DNA from: UBA11710 sp049287025
GTDB taxonomy: Bacteria; Patescibacteriota; Patescibacteriia; Magasanikbacterales; UBA922
Length of the DNA stretch: 42,783 bases
Assembly: GCA_049287025.1 (NCBI GenBank)
Contig: JBAQFA010000015.1
Location: 1 to 42,783 of the forward strand
Direction of reading: 5' to 3'
Below, one piece after another: positions 33,334-41,161 of the stretch. Position numbers and translations under genes: made by a program. The notes under the pieces were generated by a model. That model searched no databases, was not told the DNA's origin, and saw nothing but the letters and a program-made list of their open reading frames with translations. Positions within the stretch are counted from its first letter, which is position 1; each line of letters opens with the position of its first letter.

Positions 33334-33362
33334 ACAGTTCTGTATCATTTATACAGAACTGT
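33334..33362. terminator. Terminator of the 118-aa gene
   Basis: Perfect 12-bp stem ACAGTTCTGTAT/ATACAGAACTGT with a 5-base loop and a T-rich tail on the - strand. Confidence 0.85.
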
Positions 33363-33455
33363 CCCACATCGCTCCGCTTAGTGGATGAAGTTAAAAACCT
33401 TTTTCTTAATCCAACTATACACGACGCCGGATTTGCTTAATCAATTAAAAACAAA

Positions 33456-33521
33456 AACCATTCACAAATCTCCTCCCCAAACTCTCAAACATTTAAGAAT
33501 TCAGGGCTGGTGTGAATGGTT
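33456..33521 (-). repeat. Long-loop inverted repeat after the 118-aa gene
   Basis: Perfect 11-bp arms AACCATTCACA/TGTGAATGGTT (33456-33466/33511-33521) with a 44-base loop, 27 bases after the stop. The true terminator follows at 33334-33362. Confidence 0.75.
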
Positions 33522-33548
33522 GATGTCTCCGTCCTCCTCGCCGCTTGT

Positions 33549-33905
33549 TCATTCTTTGTGTCCCTTCCCAGGCGTGAGATCGACATGAACCGGGTCGACA
33601 CAACTGGCTTTGGCCATGAAGGTACGAGTCTTATCGGCATGTGCCTTCCTGGACTCTTCACGCTCTTGCGGCGTGAGTTGACGCCAGTCGCCGAAGTATT
33701 CGTCGAGCCAGTCGATCCACATCTCCTGGTTTTCATCGAATCGCGCGTAGCCCGGGAAACCCGAGCTTGCCTTGGTGCCAGGATGTCTGGCGTTGAAATC
33801 CGGCATCCGGTCGTCCGTCCTCGTCCACTGTTCCGACTTACTCATGTCGGGTGAAGTGTAGAAGACTTGCTCCAAGGGCAGCTCTTTGAAGAGAATACTC
33901 TTCAT
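33549..33905 (-). CDS. GC-rich hypothetical protein
   Basis: 118 aa, polar, with an aromatic-rich middle (ENQEMWIDWLDEYFGDWRQL) and a helical segment after it. No signal, membrane helix or known motif. A GGAG site precedes the ATG by 8 bases. It has a TTGACT/TTAAAT promoter whose -10 box lies in a perfect palindrome, so it is probably regulated by a dimeric repressor or activator. Confidence 0.65.
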   Translation of the reverse strand: MKSILFKELPLEQVFYTSPDMSKSEQWTRTDDRMPDFNARHPGTKASSGFPGYARFDENQEMWIDWLDEYFGDWRQLTPQEREESRKAHADKTRTFMAKASCVDPVHVDLTPGKGHKE

Positions 33906-33924
33906 GTGCGACTCCGAGGTGGGT

Positions 33925-33961
33925 TTGTGATTATTTAATCACAATAATTGCCACAAGTCAA
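33925..33961 (-). promoter_or_regulatory. Promoter with 20-bp palindromic operator
   Basis: On the - strand: -35 TTGACT (33956-33961), 17-base spacer, -10 TTAAAT (33933-33938). A perfect palindrome TTGTGATTA-2-TAATCACAA (33925-33944) covers the -10 box. Half-sites TGTGA/TCACA resemble those of CRP/FNR regulators but are spaced by 8, not 6. From here to 34165 only a terminator-like hairpin is seen. Confidence 0.65.
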
Positions 33962-33989
33962 CACGGACTATTTCTTATTAAATAAAAAT

Positions 33990-34012
33990 AAACCCCGTTT
34001 TAAACGGAGTTT
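33990..34012 (-). terminator. Terminator-like hairpin
   Basis: AAACTCCGTTT/AAACGGGGTTT as read on the - strand, followed by a T-rich tract. No gene is recognised upstream of it on that strand, so it may stop read-through or belong to a lost gene. Confidence 0.6.
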
Positions 34013-34165
34013 AGTTGATATAAATTTAATAAGATCTAACTTATTATTTTTTTATTTCTTTCTTCTAACCAAATATCATAAAGAAGTTTTGCCATTTGAT
34101 ATTCCAGTTTTTTTTCATAAATATTTGTTATCTGTACTGTAAGTATAACATTTTTACGCGATTTG

Positions 34166-34174
34166 TGATATAAT
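34166..34174 (+). promoter_or_regulatory. Extended -10 promoter of the DUF378 gene
   Basis: TG at 34166-34167 followed by an in-register TATAAT (34169-34174) forms an extended -10; no clear -35. Confidence 0.5.
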
Positions 34175-34232
34175 TATGTTAATGCGTTAAGGTCGAAACG
34201 CAAACTAAGTAATTTTTAAAATAAATTTTTTT

Positions 34233-34439
34233 ATGAACAAACTAAATGCTTTTGACTGGATCGCTTTGGTATTGGTAATTGTTGGTGGTTTAAATTGGGG
34301 GTTAGTTGGTATTTTTAAATTTGACCTTGTAGCCACTATTTTCGGTGACATGTCAATGCTTTCAAGAATTGTGTACGCCCTTGTAGGACTTGCCGCTGTC
34401 TATTTTGCCGCTATATCGATGAAGCTTGCTAAACAGTAG
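34233..34439 (+). CDS. DUF378 family membrane protein
   Basis: 68 aa with two membrane helices and the family pattern ALVLVIVGGLNWGLVG, then VYALVGLAAVYF. DUF378 proteins are small inner-membrane proteins common in Patescibacteria and Firmicutes, with no known function. Single + strand gene between - strand genes, with an extended -10 upstream and a strong terminator after it. Confidence 0.85.
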   Translation: MNKLNAFDWIALVLVIVGGLNWGLVGIFKFDLVATIFGDMSMLSRIVYALVGLAAVYFAAISMKLAKQ

Positions 34440-34458
34440 GCTTTTTTTAAAACACAAA

Positions 34459-34490
34459 AACCGCTTTTTCAAAACAGGAAGCGGTTTTTT
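34459..34490. terminator. Terminator after the DUF378 gene
   Basis: AACCGCTT/AAGCGGTT stem with a T-run after and an A-run before, so it can also serve the - strand gene that ends at 34531. Confidence 0.85.
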
Positions 34491-34530
34491 GTTTAGTATA
34501 ATTTAGTACACATATATCATTATATCAATT

Positions 34531-36840
34531 TTAGGAAGCAAACAAATCGTTAACCTTTTGTTCATCTTCATATTTACCGAATTGATATTCTTCTAATTCC
34601 ATATCAGCCGTTGCATCTTCTGCTCGATTTCTTTCATAGTTGTTACTAGCAATCAATTCGGTGTCTAAATTTAATACTTTATCTAATGTCTTTACATTAT
34701 TAAAACCTAGCCTTTTATTAAAATTTTTCCCTTTTGAATATAATTCATTAAAATAAATATCAAGCTCGGATGATTCAGAACACGAACTGACATTATCATC
34801 TGCATCAGAATTAATCAAATCAATTTTATTTTCCCAATAGTACTCAAGACTTTTTTCTACGATTGATTTACTTGTGCTATTTGCAATGTAAACATTATAA
34901 TCCTGTGAATAGACTTCAAATATTTTTAAAACCGATAGAAAATCCTCCTCCTCATTAACGTGTGAAAAAATAGAATCAATTATAACTTGCCAATTATCTA
35001 TAATATATTTTTTTATTATTTCAAAACCAGAGAAAGAATCTAGCAGCAAAATCAAGGAATAAGAGTTAAAAGAATTATTAATTGCTTTGTTGAATTTAAT
35101 TTTTCTTAAAATGCGTATAATATCGTTTTCAATTTCCGAAATTTTAAAAAAGTGACAATAAAGTTCTAATAATTTTAACTCTACTGATTCATTTTTACAG
35201 CTTGTTAGTTCGTTTTCTTTAATTTTAATTAACTCATAAAGTATTGGCTTTTCTTTGTCTCCAAACAAAATGTATTTATTAAAAAAATCACTCTGGAATC
35301 TTGATGTAAACTGTTCTATAAAAACAGCAGACTCAAGTATTCTCCATTTTTCATCTGGATAATTTGTAATATAATTTATAAGGAAGTCTATAATTGATGG
35401 ATTAAAAAAATCATAGGTAATACGACCATTAATATTATTTGCCATTATAAAACTTCTTGTGAGCTCTTTAATTTTAATATTATAAATATTATTTTCTCTT
35501 TTAAAACCACCCTGACTAATCTCATAGTCTAATCTGCTGTCAAAAGCTTTTTTTAGGCATTCATTATCCCCAGAAGGAAGGCTAAATAGAGTGACTATTA
35601 AAAACCTTGCGTAGCTGTCTATTTGCTCTTCATATGCATGGCTCCAGATTAACGATGGATTATCTAATTTATCTAATATAAATAATAAATATTTATCAAA
35701 ATTTACTTCGGCTAAATGGGTTGGTTCAGTAATAAACTCAATTATGCGAGGACTATAATTTTTATGCTTTATAATTTTCCAATAATTTTTATTCTCAACT
35801 ATCTTATCAAAATATCCCTTGTTTATTTTCGAAAAAAATAAATGGTTATAAAGAATTTTGGCCTTATCCCACTCATTATAATCTTCTATACTCACCTCGT
35901 GTTCTGACATTTTTATTTTTTGATTTTGTAATTTATAAAATTTTTGCATTGCTTGGTTAACAATATTAGTTCTGCTTGTAAGAATTAGTCTTTTGCTCGG
36001 GTCCTGTATAACTCTTTCAATAAAATTAATCAATGAGGAATCACTGTTTTTGGGTTGAGTAATTTCTAAATAATTCGAACCGAGAAAATCATCAAAATAA
36101 AATACTTGTTTCTTTTCTGATTTCCACATTTTTTCGCCCTCGCTAATCTTTTCATCAATGTTAATTAGTTCATAACCTTTTGCTAACAAACTATAAATCA
36201 TCATCCTCGCCATTACAGTTTTTCCGACACCAGGTTCCCCCATAATTGTTACAAAATGTTTTTTACCTAAAATTTTTAATGCTTTTTTATATTTTTTATT
36301 TGGTACATATAATGAAATATTTTTTCTTATATTTTCAGAGATAAATTCCGACCTGCCATCAATTCCGTTACTTATTATTTTATGTAAAATATTTGTACTG
36401 GACAGCCATAGCTTATAATAACTTTTTTCAATTTCAGGAAACTTGCCTAATAAGTTATTCAGTTCATCTTTCCCGTATATATCCGAGGTTGAAATTATAA
36501 AAGACTTAAAAATATTAATGATTTTATCTTTATCGGCGACGTTTAATTCTACGCTGGTTGTTATTATATATCTTTGTGGGTTTAGCTTTTTCACTTTAGG
36601 CAATTCAACAAGTTCAAGTTCTCGAAGTAATTTTTTTAAACCACTTTTATACCAATGTTTTGCTTGCACAATCACAACATCACATCCTTTGTGGGATGGT
36701 TTGGAATATCTCAAATCAATACCTTTATCACGCCCCGATTTGAACGACTCGAAGGTTATTTTGAGTTCCGATTGCAATAAATCTCTAGACAATTTTTCGA
36801 ACTCCTTGTCATTTAAAGTCTGAAAATTATATTCAGGCAT
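34531..36840 (-). CDS. Mrr-like nuclease fused to a STAND-type NTPase (defence)
   Basis: 769 aa from MPEYNF. Residues 1-110 form an Mrr-type restriction endonuclease domain: KSGRDKGID with D42, then VVIVQAKH with Q59-x-K61. A P-loop NTPase follows: Walker A GEPGVGKT at 201-208 and Walker B-like VFYFDDF near 240, matching the nSTAND3 type. The long helical C-terminal half would be the sensor. STAND proteins usually sense a phage component and then switch on the N-terminal effector. The start lies 19 bases after the OLD gene stop, so the two are one operon. A longer frame overlaps that gene but has no ribosome site. Confidence 0.85.
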   Translation of the reverse strand: MPEYNFQTLNDKEFEKLSRDLLQSELKITFESFKSGRDKGIDLRYSKPSHKGCDVVIVQAKHWYKSGLKKLLRELELVELPKVKKLNPQRYIITTSVELNVADKDKIINIFKSFIISTSDIYGKDELNNLLGKFPEIEKSYYKLWLSSTNILHKIISNGIDGRSEFISENIRKNISLYVPNKKYKKALKILGKKHFVTIMGEPGVGKTVMARMMIYSLLAKGYELINIDEKISEGEKMWKSEKKQVFYFDDFLGSNYLEITQPKNSDSSLINFIERVIQDPSKRLILTSRTNIVNQAMQKFYKLQNQKIKMSEHEVSIEDYNEWDKAKILYNHLFFSKINKGYFDKIVENKNYWKIIKHKNYSPRIIEFITEPTHLAEVNFDKYLLFILDKLDNPSLIWSHAYEEQIDSYARFLIVTLFSLPSGDNECLKKAFDSRLDYEISQGGFKRENNIYNIKIKELTRSFIMANNINGRITYDFFNPSIIDFLINYITNYPDEKWRILESAVFIEQFTSRFQSDFFNKYILFGDKEKPILYELIKIKENELTSCKNESVELKLLELYCHFFKISEIENDIIRILRKIKFNKAINNSFNSYSLILLLDSFSGFEIIKKYIIDNWQVIIDSIFSHVNEEEDFLSVLKIFEVYSQDYNVYIANSTSKSIVEKSLEYYWENKIDLINSDADDNVSSCSESSELDIYFNELYSKGKNFNKRLGFNNVKTLDKVLNLDTELIASNNYERNRAEDATADMELEEYQFGKYEDEQKVNDLFAS

Positions 36841-36859
36841 AACATTTTTTACCGATTTA

Positions 36860-38593
36860 CTAAAGTAAATTATCAATAATTGTTTTCAGCCCTAGTATCT
36901 TACCTTCATCTATCAAACCAGACTTATATTTAAACATTATATTTAATGGCTTTAAATCTCCTCTTGCTCTCTTGTCTATCCCTAAAAATTCCTCTAAATC
37001 TGTTTCAAATGAGTACAGTCCTGCGGTTAATTCATTCTTATTGCTCAATATAAAATTATTAACGATTTCTTGAATATCCTTATCTTTGTCACTGTCATAA
37101 ATAACAGAATGTTTTATTCCAAGTTCTTTAAACAAATTCATATACCTATGTATATTAAATTTGCCCATAGCATCTAGAAAATACAGATGCTTACATTTAT
37201 AATCGACCCATTTATTACTAATTAAATAATCGAAAAAAACTTTTTCTGTCGCACCTTCACAAATAAATACGTGTTTAGCAAAAAAAGAGCAGGAGCGTTC
37301 GCTATCCATCCATAAAAAATATTTAAGTGACTCTTCTTGTAATTTAAGGTCAATATCACCCTCCTTATTTCCGTAACCTTTACTTTGAATTATATTCTTA
37401 ATTTTAGAGTCTGTATTGTCGTCATTTAACAAATCAGAAAACTTTTTAAATAATCCACTGTTTTCATTAAACAGTTCGCTAATTTCATCACGATTTATTT
37501 GAAAAATTTTGGTTTTTCCATCTGCTCTTATTAGTTTGAGTAAGGATGGAAGGGATTCTACATTTTTACTAACAAAAATTGGAGAATGCGTTGTTATAAT
37601 TATTTGTTCTGATTCATCTTCTGAAATCTTAATCAAATTGTAGTTTAACAATTCTTGTTGAGTTGGATGCAAAAAAGCTTCTGGTTCTTCAAATAGTATC
37701 AAGGTAAAGTCTGGTGAAAATTCCTTTTTCTTTTCTGACTTTTTTTCAATATACTTTGCCCCAACTTTGAGTAAGGTGTATATGAGATGACGTTGCAAAC
37801 CTTGCCCAAAACAATTTATATCTACTCGTTGATTATCCAACTGAACATCTTCTATATAGTGTGAAACCAAATTTTTTACAATACTATCTGTTGTCAATGG
37901 ATTAATATCTAAACCAAACTTAATACCCCATTCTCCAACATTATTATTTATGTCATTTTTTAATTCATCGAGAGATACTCCGTCGGCAGATGATTCTTTT
38001 GGAAAATCAGTATTAAATTCACTAAATGCTTGTTTAAGGTTTGAATAGGTAGTACTTTTATCTACAACTTTTTCCATTACAAAATTTATCATATCTCTCA
38101 ATGGTGATGGCCCAGACATCTTGAAACTATCATCAGTTTTATAAGTTTCTGGAATGTATAAAACTTTTCCTAATTTTGCGTTAGATATATTTTTAGCACC
38201 ATAAAATAAATTTTTTGATAATTGCCCAGATTCATAAGCGTAAATATTGCTTTGGCCATTTTGTATCAAGTCTTTATCATCGGATTTAAAATATTTTCTT
38301 ACCTTAAGCAAATTATCTGCCGATTTGTATTCATCTTTTAAATTTTGCTGTTCATCGATATTGGTCAAGAATATTAATTCCACCCAGGATTCATTATCAG
38401 CAGTACCACATTTTGGAAAATCATTTTTTTGTGTAAACTTAATTCCACCATCTTCATAAAAACATCGCAAAGCCGTTATGACGTTGGTCTTACCCGAATT
38501 GTTTTCACCGATAAGCAATGAATAGTTTTCCAATTCAAAAGATTCCTCAATTATTGACCTAAAGTTGTGAATAATAATTTTTTTTAATTTCAT
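36860..38593 (-). CDS. OLD family nuclease (ABC ATPase plus TOPRIM)
   Basis: 577 aa. Walker A GENNSGKT at 29-36, an ABC-type Walker B LILFEEPEAFLHP near 310, an ITTHSPIF switch motif, then a C-terminal TOPRIM domain with ICEGATEK and a later DSDKD. This is the OLD endonuclease layout, also used by Gabija GajA. The usual GajB helicase is absent; the partner here is the Mrr-STAND protein. It starts 2 bases after the YHYH protein gene. The pair probably forms a phage defence system that degrades DNA upon activation. Confidence 0.88.
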   Translation of the reverse strand: MKLKKIIIHNFRSIIEESFELENYSLLIGENNSGKTNVITALRCFYEDGGIKFTQKNDFPKCGTADNESWVELIFLTNIDEQQNLKDEYKSADNLLKVRKYFKSDDKDLIQNGQSNIYAYESGQLSKNLFYGAKNISNAKLGKVLYIPETYKTDDSFKMSGPSPLRDMINFVMEKVVDKSTTYSNLKQAFSEFNTDFPKESSADGVSLDELKNDINNNVGEWGIKFGLDINPLTTDSIVKNLVSHYIEDVQLDNQRVDINCFGQGLQRHLIYTLLKVGAKYIEKKSEKKKEFSPDFTLILFEEPEAFLHPTQQELLNYNLIKISEDESEQIIITTHSPIFVSKNVESLPSLLKLIRADGKTKIFQINRDEISELFNENSGLFKKFSDLLNDDNTDSKIKNIIQSKGYGNKEGDIDLKLQEESLKYFLWMDSERSCSFFAKHVFICEGATEKVFFDYLISNKWVDYKCKHLYFLDAMGKFNIHRYMNLFKELGIKHSVIYDSDKDKDIQEIVNNFILSNKNELTAGLYSFETDLEEFLGIDKRARGDLKPLNIMFKYKSGLIDEGKILGLKTIIDNLL

Positions 38594-38595
38594 AC

Positions 38596-39003
38596 TTATT
38601 TAAACAAAAACTTAAGTAGTTTAATTATCCACCCATCACCACTCTTTGCTTCGATGGGGGTTTGGCTTTTAACATTATTTACCAATGGTACAGTCTCCAC
38701 CTTTTCAACTTTAGGTTTTACTTCTGTGGTTACCTTCGAAGTAGGAATGGCTGGTTGTTTGTACTCTGGCGCTGGCGTGGTGTAGCCTCCAGTCTCACTA
38801 AAATGGCTCTTAATTGGCTCCTTGGGCTGTGGCAGGGTCTTTGCCCTATGACAATGATATTCTCCTGTGCTAAGGCCCCATTTAGTGCAGTTGGTACGGC
38901 AGGTATGACAACCAGAAGAATCGGTCCTGCCTGGATGTGCAAAACTGGTCATCGGAAAAAACACCGATATTGCAAAAATAATAACTAACGATAGTCTTTT
39001 CAT
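38596..39003 (-). CDS. Secreted YHYH-type cysteine/histidine protein
   Basis: 135 aa from MKRLSL, the start of a signal peptide cleaved near SFA-HPG. The mature N-terminus HPGRTDSSGCHTCRTNC...GEYHCH is the YHYH motif of small secreted proteins, often found with nucleases. The rest is proline- and lysine-rich, and the end is hydrophobic. It is the first gene of the defence operon with a promoter just upstream and ends 2 bases from the OLD start. Why a secreted protein should be coupled to a nuclease is unclear; it may be an unrelated passenger. Confidence 0.75.
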   Translation of the reverse strand: MKRLSLVIIFAISVFFPMTSFAHPGRTDSSGCHTCRTNCTKWGLSTGEYHCHRAKTLPQPKEPIKSHFSETGGYTTPAPEYKQPAIPTSKVTTEVKPKVEKVETVPLVNNVKSQTPIEAKSGDGWIIKLLKFLFK

Positions 39004-39022
39004 ACTGAATATAATTACCTTA

Positions 39023-39051
39023 ATTTTACTCCCTTTAAGTCCGGTGGTCAA
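39023..39051 (-). promoter_or_regulatory. Promoter of the YHYH-OLD-STAND operon
   Basis: On the - strand: -35 TTGACC (39046-39051), 17-base spacer, -10 TAAAAT (39023-39028). Confidence 0.65.
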
Positions 39052-39112
39052 TTAATATTTGACACGAAAAATTATAAAAATATTAAAATTTTATCCTCTT
39101 TTTAATTTTATT

Positions 39113-40147
39113 TCACTCATCTTCTTCATTTAATAACCAATAAACATTTTGTAAATCTTCTTGGATATGATGTGTATCGCCGTGACCAAGTAGGCCTAAG
39201 TAAGATTGATAAACTTCTGGCAATGGTCTGTCAGTTATTTTTTTAAACATTCTTTGTTTGGTTTTATTCCTCAATCTTTTGTAATCGGGGAAATTATTCC
39301 AGCCCAAAAAGTCAACGCCCGAGTTATATGTTTTCAAAGATATTTTTGTTGGGTGCAAGGTTAAGTTCAATTTTTCCAATAAAACATCCCTGATTTGGGG
39401 AATAATATCTTCTAGCCATTTCTTATCCACCGCCAGCACTACAAAATCATCGGCATATCTGATATAATGCCTGGTTTTAAGTTTGTGCTTGGCCCACTGG
39501 TCAAAGACATTCAAATAAACATTGGCAAAGAGTTGAGAAGTTAAATTACCAAGAGGCAAGCCCACACCGTGTTTTGATTTATTATGGTAACTATCAACCA
39601 CTTTTTCTAAAAGCCACATTATATCTTTATCCGGTATGTAGTCGTTTAAAATATCCAATAAAATTTTATGGTCTATGCTGTCAAAAAACTTTTTAATATC
39701 ACACTTTAATACCCAACAAGTTTTATTCTTATTTTTACTTATTTTATATGACTTAGCCTCAAAATTTTCAATCGCCTTGTAAACTCCTTTGCCAAGACGA
39801 CAAGAAAAAGAATCACTAATAAAGGTTCTTTCAAAAAACGGGTAAAGCAAACGGTAAATAGCGTGGTGGAGCAACCGGTCCCGAACATCAGCTTTGTGGA
39901 TATGCCGACGCTTCGGGTCATTGATATAGAAACTATAATATCCGCCATGCTTGTAGGTTCTATTTACCAAATCATCGTGCAGTTTGGCAATATTATCAAA
40001 CAAGTCAAGAGTAAAAGCCTCTATATCATCTTTATGACTTTTGCCGACCACCAGTTCCTCCCAAGCCGAAAACAAGTTATTTAATCCAATAATATCATTA
40101 TAGCTATGGCTCAAACTAATTTTCATACGCAAAATATTAGTGTTCAT
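39113..40147 (-). CDS. DGR reverse transcriptase
   Basis: About 344 aa from MNTNIL, or 337 from MKISLS at 40126. It has the catalytic YADD (RYADDFVVL) and the DGR-type motif 4 LPLGNLTSQ with the SQ pair, plus KSFFDSID-like metal motif (KFFDSIDH) and FLGW near the end. With Avd it copies the template RNA while changing adenines at random and sends the cDNA to the variable repeats. A strong own promoter lies just upstream; no ribosome site is seen, so a very short leader is likely. The 5' end overlaps the Avd frame on the other strand. Confidence 0.92.
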   Translation of the reverse strand: MNTNILRMKISLSHSYNDIIGLNNLFSAWEELVVGKSHKDDIEAFTLDLFDNIAKLHDDLVNRTYKHGGYYSFYINDPKRRHIHKADVRDRLLHHAIYRLLYPFFERTFISDSFSCRLGKGVYKAIENFEAKSYKISKNKNKTCWVLKCDIKKFFDSIDHKILLDILNDYIPDKDIMWLLEKVVDSYHNKSKHGVGLPLGNLTSQLFANVYLNVFDQWAKHKLKTRHYIRYADDFVVLAVDKKWLEDIIPQIRDVLLEKLNLTLHPTKISLKTYNSGVDFLGWNNFPDYKRLRNKTKQRMFKKITDRPLPEVYQSYLGLLGHGDTHHIQEDLQNVYWLLNEEDE

Positions 40148-40516
40148 ACGCAGGAGGATATCCCTATTATAGCTAGACTGAACGAAGCTTACAAATTGTG
40201 GCATTCATTTTTAATCCACTTGCCTAAAATTACCCGTTACACTTTGGGAGAAAAAATAGACAGACTTTTTACTGATTGTTTGGAAATTGCTTTGCTTGCC
40301 AGCTATCGGCCGAGAGATAAAAAGCTGGAATTAATAGAACAGCTAAACGCTAAATTTGATACTTTAAAATTTTTTATAAAATTACTTTGGGAAATAAAAG
40401 AAATTGACACTAATAAAATGACAGCCATATCTATTCCTCTAACTGAAGTTGGCCGAATGATTGGTGGCTGGATAAAATTGTTTAAAGAACCTGTGCCACA
40501 AAAAACTTTGTTATAA
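40106..40516 (+). CDS. avd: DGR accessory protein Avd
   Basis: Up to 136 aa, a four-helix bundle: YKLWHSFLIHLPKITRYTLG, then CLEIALLASY, KLELIEQLNAKFDTLKFFIKLL and VGRMIGGWIKLF. This is the Avd pattern (23S intervening-protein-like), the partner of DGR reverse transcriptase. Unusually it is on the opposite strand from RT and template. The ATG at 40106 has no ribosome site; AGGAGG at 40152-40157 is ideally placed for an in-frame ATT at 40166, just where Avd proteins usually begin, so a non-standard start is possible. Confidence 0.8.
   Translation: MAQTNFHTQNISVHTQEDIPIIARLNEAYKLWHSFLIHLPKITRYTLGEKIDRLFTDCLEIALLASYRPRDKKLELIEQLNAKFDTLKFFIKLLWEIKEIDTNKMTAISIPLTEVGRMIGGWIKLFKEPVPQKTLL
40166..40194 (-). 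promoter_or_regulatory. Promoter of the reverse transcriptase gene
   Basis: On the - strand: -35 TTGTAA (40189-40194), 17-base spacer, -10 TATAAT (40166-40171). Start near 40159, about 12 bases before the ATG at 40147. Confidence 0.6.
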
Positions 40517-40520
40517 AGAA

Positions 40521-40546
40521 TCTCCCCCGAATTTATTCGGGGGAGA
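40521..40546. terminator. GC-rich hairpin between Avd and the template repeat
   Basis: TCTCCCCCGAA/TTCGGGGGAGA with a 4-base loop. It lies just after the 3' end of the template repeat (on the - strand) and 4 bases after the Avd stop, so it can end or protect the template RNA and stop Avd transcription. Confidence 0.75.
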
Positions 40547-40558
40547 ATGATTGAACTG

Positions 40559-40688
40559 GCGGACGGCCAGGAAGCGGCAGACGTCGTTCCAGTCGTTGTC
40601 GAACCAGTTGAGGTTGAGCTTGCGGTTGGAAACGTTCCTGTTGAGGTAGGGCACGTTGCGGTTGCCGTTCGGGTTGACCCAGGAGGAG
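40559..40688 (-). repeat. DGR template repeat (TR)
   Basis: A 130-base segment aligns without gaps to 41162-41291 and 41821-41950. Differences are 23 and 18, all at T on the + strand (A on the coding strand). Read in the target frame the TR is full of AAC codons (for example NPNGNRNV, NWFDNDWND), the usual design for maximal diversity. Beyond 40559 the TR has CCAGTTC where the targets have CAAGTCC, as expected of IMH* versus IMH. Confidence 0.95.
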
Positions 40689-40922
40689 CCGTCAAAACAT
40701 ATAAGACACCATCCATTTCACCACCCTTCGAATACTCTCAGGGCTGTATTTTATTCGGGGACATGATCCCACTGATATCTTATACCAAGTTCATCATTTG
40801 GGAACACAACAACAGCACTCTAAATAAAGCCATGACCTTATTTACTCTCGCTTATTGTTATGTCCAGATTTCAATCGCCCAAAGCCGTAACCGTGGACAG
40901 AAGCATTTACTTTCCGAAGTAT

Positions 40923-40952
40923 ATTATACCATAAAAAATATAAGCTTGTTAA
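40923..40952 (-). promoter_or_regulatory. Promoter of the template RNA
   Basis: On the - strand: -35 TTAACA (40947-40952), 18-base spacer, -10 TATAAT (40923-40928). Confidence 0.6.
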
Positions 40953-40986
40953 ATTTTTAATTTCTCTAATTCGCTTAAAATGAAGA

Positions 40987-41030
40987 ACCCCCGCACGTCG
41001 CTTGCTCGAAAGCATTTGACGTACGGGGGT
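40987..41030 (-). repeat. Long-loop inverted repeat after the target genes
   Basis: ACCCCCG-c-ACGTC / GACGT-a-CGGGGGT (40987-40999/41018-41030) with an 18-base loop, about 120 bases after the first target gene. It probably closes the target transcript. Confidence 0.7.
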
Positions 41031-41080
41031 GTGGTGTAGCAGGCCATCTGCGGGGGACGCAAGAGGGGGCGGTCGGAGCC

Positions 41081-41161
41081 GGCGAGGCGCTACGCGCCAA
41101 GAGTCCAAGGAACTGAGAACCAGTTCCGAGGATCCAAGGCACCGAGTGCCTACGCGGACTT
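41081..41161 (-). repeat. 3' flank repeat of target 1 with three hairpins
   Basis: Homologous to 41740-41820. It forms AGGCAC/GTGCCT (41137-41151), GGAACTG/CAGTTCC (41109-41127) and GGCGC/GCGCC (41086-41098). DGR targets need a hairpin just after the variable repeat for efficient retrohoming, and these are in that place. Confidence 0.75.

Larger units (their letters stand above)
40521..40916 (-). ncRNA. DGR template RNA
   Basis: Predicted transcript from the promoter at 40923-40952 to the hairpin at 40521-40546. It carries about 225 bases of leader, the 130-base template repeat (40559-40688), and a hairpin 3' end. No protein frame other than the template shadow is open in it. DGR reverse transcription is known to need template RNA with flanking structure; the exact ends here are inferred. 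Confidence 0.65.

Noticed and set aside
15302..33521. Integron attC sites as an explanation for the 3' inverted repeats
   Set aside because: No shared RYYYAAC/GTTRRRY core boxes are seen and no integrase gene is present; the stems share no sequence.
34013..34142. Short - strand frame of about 45 codons before the terminator-like hairpin
   Set aside because: No start with a ribosome site and no recognisable sequence; could be a gene remnant but cannot be supported.
40303..40716. 137-aa frame on the - strand through the template repeat
   Set aside because: It is the wrong frame of the TR, with a Thr/Ser-rich low-complexity product, and runs through a GC hairpin and antisense to Avd.
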